Source of the DNA: Marinoscillum sp049115815
Lineage (GTDB): Bacteria; Bacteroidota; Bacteroidia; Cytophagales; Cyclobacteriaceae
Direction: 5' to 3'
DNA: 64,000 nt
Assembly: GCA_049115815.1 (NCBI GenBank)
Contig: JAGDZO010000019.1
Span: 62,001 to 126,000 of the forward strand
Shown here: positions 18,301-25,206 of the stretch, piece by piece
How the letters are laid out: each line of letters opens with the position of its first letter
Position numbering within the stretch: position 1 is the first letter of the stretch
Position numbers and translations under genes: made by a program
The notes under the pieces: generated by a model
What the model saw: the letters and a program-made list of their open reading frames with translations, nothing else
Databases searched by the model: none
Told to the model about the DNA's origin: nothing

Positions 18301-18544
18301 AGTAGTTCGATTGAGAGAAGTAAGCTTAAGCTATTCTCTCCCAAAGTCTATGTTGAGCGACATATTTATTGGCTCGGCTAGTCTAACACTCGTGGGTAGA
18401 AACCTATGGTTCAATGCTCCAAATATGCCTGATGGCTATGATCCCGAGACCAATGGTAGAGGATCTGGAAATGGCCAGGGAATGGAATTCGCCTATGTGC
18501 CTAATGCCAAAAGGTATGGAGCTAGTTTGAAAATCACATTCTAA
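15350..18544 (+). CDS. SusC/RagA-family TonB-linked outer membrane protein
   Basis: The 1064-residue protein has a signal peptide (cut near AQAFAQ, residue 24). A CarboxypepD_reg-like domain follows ('VTGKVTDESGEPLPGVNV', about 25-95), then a plug domain starting near 'LQEVVVTAVG' and a large beta-barrel ending 'YGASLKITF'. SusC proteins import oligosaccharides, peptides or other large nutrients with TonB energy, capped by a SusD lipoprotein. The start may be the ATG at 15350 or the one two codons later. susD follows after 13 bp. No glycoside hydrolase, protease or ECF sigma/anti-sigma pair is linked, so the substrate is open. Confidence 0.95.
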   Translation: MLMRKYYFSLLMFLLVMAQAFAQRTVTGKVTDESGEPLPGVNVVIKGTTTGTTTDLDGNYRLSVADGEILTYSFVGFESQETTVGNRSVIDMSMGGATELQEVVVTAVGLEREKKALGYSTTNITSDAVQQKAEGDIIRNLTAKIPGVNIQGSNGAPGSSTDITIRGASSLLGNNQPLFVVDGVPFDNSSPRTQNTLISGAPYSSRALDIDHNDVASITVLKGAAASALYGSRAANGVILITTKSGKGVNTSGLEVSFQTSVTIEEIAGIPDLQNKFSQGGTSGGGPGVFSNAFFGSWGASPNDIVNDPAIPGGNITDWQGNSVPLEIYPNNVADFFETGINVENSLSLRGGSENSNFSLTLSNLDTDGFIPNSELQRTNVKLGANTKLNNGLYVGGSLSYISTEQQGPPTGGGGVVSSGFSTQLWFIPRSYDPYEYPYIDENNQDNHYRTGEDHPLFSSFENPFTARVNRVFTTVNLGYDIGDNLNIAYRLGYDSYTQSNKQVFAPSSQFAPAGNITVDDIFFKSFNSDLIVTYTKDLNSDLNLRALVGHNMNDRLTDRQSFSGTGITVFGIDDLDNTQNVVPNGGTFSQRRLMGVYADISLAFRDYLFLGLVGRNDWSSTLPQNDNSFFYPAATLGFVFTDALNMQSNFLNFGKLRLAYGKVGNDAPVYSTQERLYVNPNYGTNLGALTFPFNSTAGLTLSNSLGNTRLTPEFTTEVEIGTELKFFQNKLALDVTYFDRTTTDQIFSVSRAPSFGFTSEILNAGEMSNKGIEIALNVTPINNKDGFKWDIYGTFTKIRSEVVALTDGLTRLAVPGPGSNFSTLGTFAVPGEPYGVIQGSQVARDSLGNRLIDPTTGYWITDPDNTTIIGDPNPDFIMGVSNTFDFKGLSLSFLVDWKSGGDLYAGTLTNMRGRGVLAETAEGNARQEAYILPGYLGDRNNPGTPLLTESGELIPNDFQIDANDYFWRTSSNAPQEFRIYDASVVRLREVSLSYSLPKSMLSDIFIGSASLTLVGRNLWFNAPNMPDGYDPETNGRGSGNGQGMEFAYVPNAKRYGASLKITF

Positions 18545-18557
18545 AAAAGCTAACAAT

Positions 18558-20039
18558 ATGAAAAAATATATCAACATAAAACTATTGGCTCTTGTATTGT
18601 CCTTTGGACTTACGGTGAGCTCGTGTGATGACTATTTGGACATCAATGAAGATCCAAATTTTGCATCCGATGCGACTAATTTACAGATGCTCCCTGCGGC
18701 ACAATCCTCTTATGCGCTGGCGCTTTCGAGCATGATAGAGCGTGCTTGTGGTACGGTAGTTCAGCATTACATCAATGGTCGCTTCTCCAATTGGGGTTTC
18801 AATGGAGCATCCTATGACAATCAATGGGCTGACTTGTATGCAGGGGCTCTTGCAGATCTTGAGGTAGTCATTGCACAGGCAGAAGCATCTGGCGATGCTC
18901 ATTTTGCGGGTGTGGCTAAGATTCAAAAAGCTTATATCTACAGTGTACTAGTAGACCTGTTTGGAGATGTACCTTTTAGCCAAGCTGTAGGAGACAACTT
19001 CAATCCTTCCGTAGATTCAGGAGCTGATATTTACCCTCAGCTTCTCGCGCTTATCGATGAGGGAATTGCAGATTTGAGTGGTGAAAACAGCACGCCAATA
19101 GGAGGCAGTGATCTGATCTATGGAGGAGATCTTGCCAAATGGACAAGAATGGCCAATACACTGAAGCTGAGATTACACAATCAAATTAGATTGACCAATC
19201 CAAGCGCTTCTACGGCGGCTATTGCAGCTTTGCTGACTGATGGAAACCTGATATCATCCAGCGCTGATGATTTCACATTCCAGTTCACCACATCCAATGC
19301 ACCGGAAGGTAGACATCCTAACTTTCAGGCAGATTGGGCTGCAGGTAGTTTGGAGAATAATCTATCGTCTTTCCTCGTAGGAAGGATGAATGCTAGCAAT
19401 GACCCTCGCGTTCCGTATTACTTCTATCGTCAAAATTCAGGAGCAGCGCTCACCGGCACCAATGGAGGAGAACCTAGTAATCCTGGAGATGATAACGTAA
19501 GAGCAATACACGGAATATATCCAGTAGGCGGAGCCTTTGATAACGGAAGCTTCCAAATCCACAATGAAAACTTAGGGTTGAAAGGTGCTGGCATATTCCC
19601 GATGATCACCAATACCAATAGAATATTCATTCAAGCAGAGGCAGCATTGACTTTGGGTACCGCTGGTGATCCAAGGGTATTGTTGGAAGAAGGCTTGAAT
19701 GCGTCTATGTCCGAAGTTGCTGGTTTTGCTGGAGTAGCCATGGCACCTGCTGATGTGACCACTTACATCACCAACGTACTAGCTAACTATGATGCTGCCA
19801 CGACTGATGAGGAGCGCTTGGAAGTGATCATGAATGAGAAATATATCGCCATGTTTGGTAACGGAATTGAGTCGTACAACGACTCAAGAAGAACAGGGTA
19901 TCCCAATGGATTTAACCTGCCTATCGTTCAGAGTGGTCCCTATCCAAACATATTCCCAATTCCTCCAGGAGAGGTGACGGCCAATGAAAACATAGAAGCC
20001 CTCACTGATCTTTCGAAAAAAGTATTCTGGGATCTATAA
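18558..20039 (+). CDS. SusD/RagB-family nutrient-binding outer membrane lipoprotein
   Basis: The 493-residue protein begins with a lipoprotein signal (lipobox ending 'TVSSC', C23) followed by acidic residues, consistent with surface export in Bacteroidota. It shows the helical SusD-like pattern: 'YLDINEDPNFASDATNLQMLPAAQSSYA' type N-terminus, split here only for description, a 'VDLFGDVPFSQAV' segment near residue 135 and 'KWTRMANTLKLRLHNQIRL' near residue 195. This is the SusD-like_2 / SusD-homolog type. It forms the lid of the preceding SusC and binds the substrate. Confidence 0.94.
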   Translation: MKKYINIKLLALVLSFGLTVSSCDDYLDINEDPNFASDATNLQMLPAAQSSYALALSSMIERACGTVVQHYINGRFSNWGFNGASYDNQWADLYAGALADLEVVIAQAEASGDAHFAGVAKIQKAYIYSVLVDLFGDVPFSQAVGDNFNPSVDSGADIYPQLLALIDEGIADLSGENSTPIGGSDLIYGGDLAKWTRMANTLKLRLHNQIRLTNPSASTAAIAALLTDGNLISSSADDFTFQFTTSNAPEGRHPNFQADWAAGSLENNLSSFLVGRMNASNDPRVPYYFYRQNSGAALTGTNGGEPSNPGDDNVRAIHGIYPVGGAFDNGSFQIHNENLGLKGAGIFPMITNTNRIFIQAEAALTLGTAGDPRVLLEEGLNASMSEVAGFAGVAMAPADVTTYITNVLANYDAATTDEERLEVIMNEKYIAMFGNGIESYNDSRRTGYPNGFNLPIVQSGPYPNIFPIPPGEVTANENIEALTDLSKKVFWDL

Positions 20040-20050
20040 AAATCAATAAC

Positions 20051-20695
20051 ATGAAAAACATAAAAATAATATTTAGTCTAATCATCGCAGCATCTGTTTT
20101 CTATGCCTGTGATGAAGAAAATTTGTTCGACACAGTGGAAGCTCCGGCTCCTACTGTTACCTCTACCAATTGGAGTGTAAGCGCAATTGATACTTTGGGT
20201 GGCATAGTACATACGACAGGATTTGCTGAGGCTGGGAGGCTCTTTCGCCTACCAGGTCCCAACAATGATTCTACCAGTACATTCTATAGAGATATCAATG
20301 TGAAAGCGTCTTTCAACTCTGGTGATAGCAGAACGATAGACAGTGTGACTATAGAGCTCAGATGGATCCCTTCGTTTCCATCTAATGCACCACAGCCATG
20401 GTCTGTCTATCACGGATATGCAATTCCTGCTGCTGAGCGAAGTACGACTCATGAAATGGATTACACTTATAATCTAGATGAATGGATGGACGACTATGCT
20501 TGCTTCAACTATATCACAGGAACACGCGGCGGATGCGGTTTTACCAACTGGAACGGTATCCCTGGTGCATTTGGTCTGACGATCACTCGTGAAGACAATA
20601 TGATGCGAACCACCCTTCATTTTGATGATGGGACTAAGCAGACTATTGCTCAAGTGCAATTCTCATTGCCTAGGTTAAGCTCGGGTCTGAACTAA
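20051..20695 (+). CDS. Lipoprotein of unknown function in the susCD operon
   Basis: The 214-residue product has a lipoprotein signal peptide with lipobox cysteine C20 ('ASVFYAC') followed by DEEN, suiting surface display. The rest looks beta-rich, with aromatic residues and two cysteines in 'DDYACFNYITGTRGGCGF' that could form a disulfide. Proteins at this place in susCD operons are often surface glycan- or peptide-binding accessories, so that role is inferred from position. I recognise no domain. The gene lies 11 bp after susD and is followed by a large terminator-like palindrome. Confidence 0.78.
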   Translation: MKNIKIIFSLIIAASVFYACDEENLFDTVEAPAPTVTSTNWSVSAIDTLGGIVHTTGFAEAGRLFRLPGPNNDSTSTFYRDINVKASFNSGDSRTIDSVTIELRWIPSFPSNAPQPWSVYHGYAIPAAERSTTHEMDYTYNLDEWMDDYACFNYITGTRGGCGFTNWNGIPGAFGLTITREDNMMRTTLHFDDGTKQTIAQVQFSLPRLSSGLN

Positions 20696-20716
20696 GAAAG
20701 TTCAGAAATTAATTTA

Positions 20717-20852
20717 GAGGCTGTCTCAAAAGTTGCTTCCTACCAAGGAAGTGTCACATTGAGCTTGTCGACATGCTGTCTGTCAAAACAAACCTAGGTT
20801 TCGACGGACTCAACCTGACAACCAATGATACTTTTGAGGCAGCCTCTTTTTT
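20717..20852 (+). repeat. Large nested palindrome after the susCD operon (MITE-like and terminator-like)
   Basis: The outer arms GAGGCTGTCTCAAAAGT (20717-20733) and ACTTTTGAGGCAGCCTC (20830-20846) pair with one mismatch and are followed by six T. Inside is a small hairpin CTTCC/GGAAG (20736-20750). There is also an inner pair, TGAGCTTGTCGA with TCGACGGACTCA, flanked by TGTCA and TGACA. The length of about 130 bp with terminal inverted repeats resembles a non-coding insertion-sequence derivative. On the plus strand it can also end the susCD transcript. Confidence 0.65.
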
Positions 20853-20891
20853 GTGCCTAAACGATATACTATGGCCTATTTACAAAAAACC

Positions 20892-21677
20892 CTAAGAATT
20901 AGCAAAAACCGAATTCTCTGCTCTTTCGAAAAACCTCTTCGGGCTGATATCCAGAAAATAATTGAAATCCTTGATCAAGTGCGACTGATCGTAATATCCA
21001 CATTTGTAGGTGAGCTCCGTGAGACTTAGGTGCGCAGAATTGTAATAGGAAGTCACAAAGTTTTTGAGCTTTTCAATCTTACAAAACTCCTTGGGCGTAA
21101 GCCCTACTGACTTCAGAAAATCCTGCTCCAATTTTGATTTACTAACACAAAGATTTTCATAGATCTCTTTGACAGTGATTTGCCCCATAGCTTCCTTTAT
21201 TAGCTCCGCACCCATCGCAAAGCTCGAATTAGACTCCTTTTCTAATTGCTCATCGATGAGGTCATCCAATACTTCTTGACAATAAAAACGATTTTCTGTG
21301 AGGGCTGCTTTGTACAGATTTCTGATTGATTCTTTCTTTAGACGAAATTCAGATAGGACCGAATTGATAATCTTAAGTTGACCTTGAACTTTGTCTAAAA
21401 ACAGAGGATCAATTTTGATTAGTAATACAGCCTTGGCCGTAACAAAATTGAGCTCAAGGCCTCTAGGTCTCAGGTGATAGAAGTAACCCTTATCCATCTT
21501 GGCCAACTGCTTTCTGGCCTGGCCAATACATTGAAAAGTAAGATCGCCATCAATTGGAATGTACAATTCGGAAAAATTCTCTGGAATTCTCAAAGAAAGA
21601 CTCTCTTGTGCCTTAATGATTTGAATATCCTGCACATAGCAGGTTTCCAGCTGTTGAATAGTTTTAGTTTCGAACAT
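20892..21677 (-). CDS. AraC-family transcriptional regulator
   Basis: The C-terminal 100 residues form an AraC/XylS double helix-turn-helix: 'VKEIYENLCVSKSKLEQDF' gives the first and 'SLTELTYKCGYYDQSHLIKDF' the second, ending 'ISPKRFFERAE'. The N-terminal half looks like a cupin-type sensing domain. I choose the ATG at 21675-21677 (MFETKTIQQLE). An ATG 10 codons upstream (21707) is possible but would place a perfect inverted repeat inside the coding region. It lies downstream of and converges on the susCD operon, so it may control it, although it could serve another target. Confidence 0.87.
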   Translation of the reverse strand: MFETKTIQQLETCYVQDIQIIKAQESLSLRIPENFSELYIPIDGDLTFQCIGQARKQLAKMDKGYFYHLRPRGLELNFVTAKAVLLIKIDPLFLDKVQGQLKIINSVLSEFRLKKESIRNLYKAALTENRFYCQEVLDDLIDEQLEKESNSSFAMGAELIKEAMGQITVKEIYENLCVSKSKLEQDFLKSVGLTPKEFCKIEKLKNFVTSYYNSAHLSLTELTYKCGYYDQSHLIKDFNYFLDISPKRFFERAENSVFANS

Positions 21678-21700
21678 AAGCGTATGGTTATATGTTCGAA
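21669..21700. promoter_or_regulatory. Inverted repeat at the AraC-family gene start
   Basis: TTCGAACATA (21669-21678) and TATGTTCGAA (21691-21700) are perfect 10-bp inverted arms 12 bp apart, covering the chosen start codon. They form either an autoregulatory operator or an RNA hairpin hiding the start codon. Confidence 0.45.
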
Positions 21701-21820
21701 ACACCACCCCCTACGCTACTACTTATTGATTATCAGCTGATTATGTTAAGAATCACGATTGTTAACGGAAACAATTATGATTATTTACGCTTGACAAAAT
21801 TTCGAATAAGGGTTTTACGC

Positions 21821-22273
21821 TTAAGGTTGTTTTAGCGCCCGATATTGTGATGGAGACATTCCTACTTCACTTTTGAAGGAATTGTAAAAAGACACTTTAT
21901 TTGAAAAACCCGATTCGTCTGCAATCGCCTCAATGGTATAATGCGAGAATTCTCCACTATCTATCATTTCTTGAGCGTGCCTGATGCGATAGAGGTTGAC
22001 CAAGCTATTGAAATTCCGTTTTTCGAACGTATTGATAGAGCGAGATACCTGACGTTCTTTGATGCCAATCTCGTCTGCCAGGTCGGAGAGTTTGACGTTT
22101 TTATTGAGATAATATTTTTCGTCTTGCAATCGGCCAAGTACCTTTTGATAGATCATTTCCAGTTCGGCCACATCCTTTTTGTTGAGGGCAGGATCTGCTT
22201 TCACAGCGTTGCCTCTCTGATAAAAAAAATAAAGTCCTACTAAGACCAAAGCAGAATAAATGGCTATGAGCAT
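21821..22273 (-). CDS. Short membrane-anchored AraC-type HTH protein, perhaps 5'-truncated
   Basis: The ATG at 22271-22273 gives 150 residues; a TTG at 22285 is another choice. One membrane helix (MLIAIYSALVLVGLYFF) is followed by a linker and a complete AraC-type HTH ('VKLSDLADEIGIKERQVSRS' and 'IEAIADESGFSNKVSFYNSF', ending 'GMSPSQYRA'). AraC proteins of this kind in Bacteroidota usually carry several membrane helices or a sensor domain ahead of such a segment. Here the upstream frame meets a stop near 22340 with no ATG, so the sensor part is absent. It may be a remnant or a minimal membrane-bound regulator. Confidence 0.6.
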   Translation of the reverse strand: MLIAIYSALVLVGLYFFYQRGNAVKADPALNKKDVAELEMIYQKVLGRLQDEKYYLNKNVKLSDLADEIGIKERQVSRSINTFEKRNFNSLVNLYRIRHAQEMIDSGEFSHYTIEAIADESGFSNKVSFYNSFKSEVGMSPSQYRALKQP

Positions 22274-22507
22274 CCCTGTCAACAATAGTTTCTTTTTAAA
22301 ACAATAATCAAAGCTAACTACCCCTAGCTCCCGCTGAAATCAGCTTTTTTACAATAGTCAGGTTTCATTTTTTTTTACAATTGACCTTTCCTCACATTTC
22401 ATAACTATGTAGTCCTCTTTGTATTAAACTGGGGATGAGGGTTGTAGTAGATCTCATTCCCTGGTTTTTCTTTTTTGTATTCCAAAATTCACTTAGAAAA
22501 ATATTTT

Positions 22508-22538
22508 TTTGCAAACCAGTTTTCCTTTGCTACGTTTG
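22508..22538 (+). promoter_or_regulatory. Promoter of the met operon
   Basis: TTTG (22508-22511), 19 nt, then TACGTTTG (22531-22538): a perfect Bacteroidota promoter about 25 nt before the SAM riboswitch aptamer. Confidence 0.75.
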
Positions 22539-22564
22539 CAACATCAAATCGATCATGTGTCGAT

Positions 22565-22657
22565 TTATTAAGAAGTGCTGAGAGACAGGCTCTATGATGC
22601 ACTAGCAACCTCCACCCTAAACGGAAAGGTGCTAATTCCTGAACGATAAATTGATAG
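22565..22657 (+). promoter_or_regulatory. SAM-I (S-box) riboswitch aptamer
   Basis: P1 is formed by TTATTA (22565-22570) and TGATAG (22652-22657). P2 is GTGC...GCAC with the internal 'GAGAGACAGGCTCTATGAT' kink-turn part. The conserved 'AGCAACC' and 'GGTGCTAATTCCTG' strings of the S-box core are present, with P3 formed by CCACC and GGTG. It lies upstream of metY-metX, which make homocysteine, as expected for SAM feedback. No terminator with a T-run follows, so control may act through translation or through the leader ORF that starts 3 nt after P1. Confidence 0.85.
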
Positions 22658-22659
22658 AA

Positions 22660-22770
22660 ATGAGAAACAAGAATCAAACATTCCGTTCGCGGTTAGCCGC
22701 ATGTCAAAATTCAAACACTGAATTCAATCCAAGAGTCATCCGCGCGTCCAAATATATGCGCTGCTGTTGA
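22660..22770 (+). CDS. 36-codon leader ORF ending Tyr-Met-Arg-Cys-Cys
   Basis: An ATG two bases after the riboswitch P1 helix opens a 36-codon frame, ending in TGA at 22768-22770. The product begins MRNKNQTFRSRLAACQN and ends RASKYMRCC. It is basic, has three Cys and two Met residues counting the start, and two adjacent Cys codons directly before the stop. Position, size and the Cys/Met-rich end suggest a cis-acting leader peptide whose translation senses charged tRNA-Cys or tRNA-Met, or a start site masked by the riboswitch. metY begins 138 nt later. It has no match I can name, and chance is not excluded. Confidence 0.55.
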   Translation: MRNKNQTFRSRLAACQNSNTEFNPRVIRASKYMRCC

Positions 22771-22908
22771 TGCAGATTTGACTCATTCGGGATTTTGAAG
22801 TCATCTAAGCGATAGCCTACGGAGCTATCTCATTACAATCCCACAATTAGCCAATAGGGCTTTCAATCAAATTAAGAATCAAAGTTTTAATACCAAATAA
22901 CACATATT

Positions 22909-24213
22909 ATGTCTGATAATTTAAAATTCGAAACATTACAACTACACGCAGGACAGGAAATAGACCCAACCACCGGATCTAGAGCTGTACCTATCTACCA
23001 AACGACTTCTTTTGGCTTCAAAAATTCTGAACATGGTGCCAATCTATTTGCGCTGAAGGAGTTTGGAAATATCTACACAAGGATCATGAATCCTACCAAT
23101 GATGTATTCGAAAAGAGGATCGCTGCTTTGGAAGGTGGAGTGGCTGCCCTTTCTGTTGGCTCTGGCCAAGCAGCACAGTTTTTAGCCCTTAATAACATCC
23201 TTGAAGTTGGTGACAATTTCGTGTCAACCTCATTTTTGTACGGTGGGAGCTACAACCAATTTAAGGTAGCCTTTAAAAGAATAGGCATTGAAGCTCGATT
23301 CGCAGCGAGCGATAGTGCAGAAGATTTTGAAGCACTGATCGACGAAAACACCAAAGCACTTTACCTAGAGACTATTGGTAATCCTGGTTTCAATATTCCT
23401 GATTTTGAAGCAATAGCGGCTGTAGCCAACAAGCACGATATTCCATTGGTAGTGGATAACACTTTCGGGGCGGGAGGATTTCTTTTCAGACCTATCGAAC
23501 ATGGCGCTGCAGTAGTCACTGCTTCCGCGACTAAGTGGATTGGTGGACATGGTACCAGCATAGGAGGAGTAATAGTCGATAGTGGTAAGTTCAATTGGGG
23601 CAATGGGAAATTCAAGCAGTTTACCGAGCCATCTGAAGGATACCATGGGCTTAAGTTTTGGGACGTTTTCGGAGAAGGCAATCCATTGGGTCTACCAAAC
23701 ATCGCATTCGCTATCCGTGCCAGAGTAGAGGGGCTTAGAGATTTTGGTGCCGCACTCAGCCCATTCAATAGCTTCCTGCTATTGCAGGGCTTGGAGACAT
23801 TGTCACTAAGAGTAGAGCGAACTACCGAAAATGCCCTCGCCTTGGCCACATGGCTCGAAAACCATCCTAAAGTTGAAGCTGTTAACTACCCAGGATTGGC
23901 TAGCAGCAAGTATCATGACTTGGCCAAAAAATATCTGAAAAACGGATTTGGAGGAGTGCTTTCATTTACGCTGAAAGGTGAAAAAGAACAAGCGACCACA
24001 TTGGTAGATAGCCTAGAATTGGTGAGTCACCTGGCTAACGTAGGGGATGCCAAAACACTAATCATCCAGCCTTCTGCTACTACACATCAGCAGCTGACAG
24101 ATGAGGAGCAACTGCATGCAGGTGTTCTTCCAAACCTATTGAGAGTTTCTGTGGGAATCGAGCATATTGATGATATCAAAGCAGATTTTGAGCAGGCTTT
24201 CGCCAAAATATAA
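22909..24213 (+). CDS. metY: O-acetylhomoserine aminocarboxypropyltransferase (sulfhydrylase)
   Basis: The 434-residue Cys/Met-metabolism PLP enzyme makes homocysteine directly from O-acetylhomoserine and sulfide. Its size is larger than that of cystathionine gamma-synthase (about 390), as usual for MetY. Motifs include 'ETLQLHAGQEIDPTTGSRAVP' (described in part), 'YTRIMNPTNDVFEKRIAALEGG', 'VDNTFGAGG', the Schiff-base lysine in 'ASATKWIGGHGTSIGG', and 'SHLANVGDAKTLIIQPSATTHQQL' near the end. It is the first structural gene behind the SAM riboswitch and is followed 12 bp later by metX, which makes its substrate. Confidence 0.94.
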   Translation: MSDNLKFETLQLHAGQEIDPTTGSRAVPIYQTTSFGFKNSEHGANLFALKEFGNIYTRIMNPTNDVFEKRIAALEGGVAALSVGSGQAAQFLALNNILEVGDNFVSTSFLYGGSYNQFKVAFKRIGIEARFAASDSAEDFEALIDENTKALYLETIGNPGFNIPDFEAIAAVANKHDIPLVVDNTFGAGGFLFRPIEHGAAVVTASATKWIGGHGTSIGGVIVDSGKFNWGNGKFKQFTEPSEGYHGLKFWDVFGEGNPLGLPNIAFAIRARVEGLRDFGAALSPFNSFLLLQGLETLSLRVERTTENALALATWLENHPKVEAVNYPGLASSKYHDLAKKYLKNGFGGVLSFTLKGEKEQATTLVDSLELVSHLANVGDAKTLIIQPSATTHQQLTDEEQLHAGVLPNLLRVSVGIEHIDDIKADFEQAFAKI

Positions 24214-24225
24214 TAAGTCAACACA

Positions 24226-25206
24226 ATGCAGAATACGCTTGTAATGGAACCTAAACAATCCATTTTGAAATTGGAGAATCCTATCATTCTTGAGAGTGGC
24301 AACACACTCGAGAATGTGCGGATTGCCTATACCACATATGGCTCAATGAATGCCAATAAGTCTAATGTGGTGTGGGTATTTCATGCCCTGACAGCCAACA
24401 GCAATCCTGCTGAGTGGTGGTCAGAATTGGTAGGTGAAAACAAGCTCATCAATCCTAAAGATCATTTTATTATCTGCGCCAACATGCTCGGCTCATGCTA
24501 TGGCACTACTGGTCCCAAAAATCGGAAATTTCCCGTTTTGACCATTAGAGACATGGTATCGGCTCATAAGTTGCTGAAGAAGCACCTCCAAGTGGACAAA
24601 ATTCATCTTGGAATAGGTGGATCTATGGGTGGGCAGCAACTACTCGAGTGGGCGGTGCAGGCTCCCGATTTGTTCAAATACATCGTGCCTTTAGCCACCA
24701 ATGCTAAGCATTCCCCTTGGGGAATTGCTTTTAATGAGGCACAGCGTATGGCGTTGGAAAACATAGATCAATCAAAAGGGTTGGAGGCAGCCAGGGCTAT
24801 TGCAATGCTGTCTTACAGGCATTATGACACTTATGAGCACACGCAAACCGACGTAGATCAGCGGTGGGATGGTTTTTCTGCCTCTTCTTATCAGCAATAC
24901 CAAGGCGAGAAATTGCGCAAGAGATTCTCCGCCGAGAGTTATTATTATTTGTCCAAAGCCATGGATAGCCACCACCTTGGTCGGCATTTTGGATCTATAG
25001 ATGCGGCTCTTGGCCGAATCAAGTCAAAAGCGCTGGTGATTGGAATAGATACGGACATATTATTCCCGTTGAGTGAACAAAAGGCTATAGCTGAAGCCAT
25101 TCCGAATGGATCTTTTAAGGTAGTAAAGTCCAAATTTGGCCATGATGGTTTCCTTACTGAGGCCTCTACGATTTCTGAAATTCTTAATCAATTTTTGAAT
25201 GACTAA
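24226..25206 (+). CDS. metX: Homoserine O-acetyltransferase
   Basis: This 326-residue alpha/beta-hydrolase-fold acyltransferase transfers acetyl from acetyl-CoA to homoserine. The catalytic triad is visible: serine in 'GIGGSMGGQQLLEWA', aspartate in 'VIGIDTDILFP' and histidine in 'KFGHDGFLTE'. 'WVFHALTANSNP' and 'NMLGSCYGTTGP' are family signatures. It may start at the ATG at 24226 or six codons later (MEPKQS). It is somewhat shorter than MetX of about 350-380 residues. The end overlaps the next gene by 8 bp. Confidence 0.93.
   Translation: MQNTLVMEPKQSILKLENPIILESGNTLENVRIAYTTYGSMNANKSNVVWVFHALTANSNPAEWWSELVGENKLINPKDHFIICANMLGSCYGTTGPKNRKFPVLTIRDMVSAHKLLKKHLQVDKIHLGIGGSMGGQQLLEWAVQAPDLFKYIVPLATNAKHSPWGIAFNEAQRMALENIDQSKGLEAARAIAMLSYRHYDTYEHTQTDVDQRWDGFSASSYQQYQGEKLRKRFSAESYYYLSKAMDSHHLGRHFGSIDAALGRIKSKALVIGIDTDILFPLSEQKAIAEAIPNGSFKVVKSKFGHDGFLTEASTISEILNQFLND

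Noticed and set aside
22489..22677. 62-codon minus-strand frame before metY
   Set aside because: It lies antisense to the promoter and SAM riboswitch, which explain this stretch.
23361..23849. 162-codon minus-strand frame
   Set aside because: It is fully antisense to metY, with proline/serine-rich low-similarity translation typical of a shadow frame.
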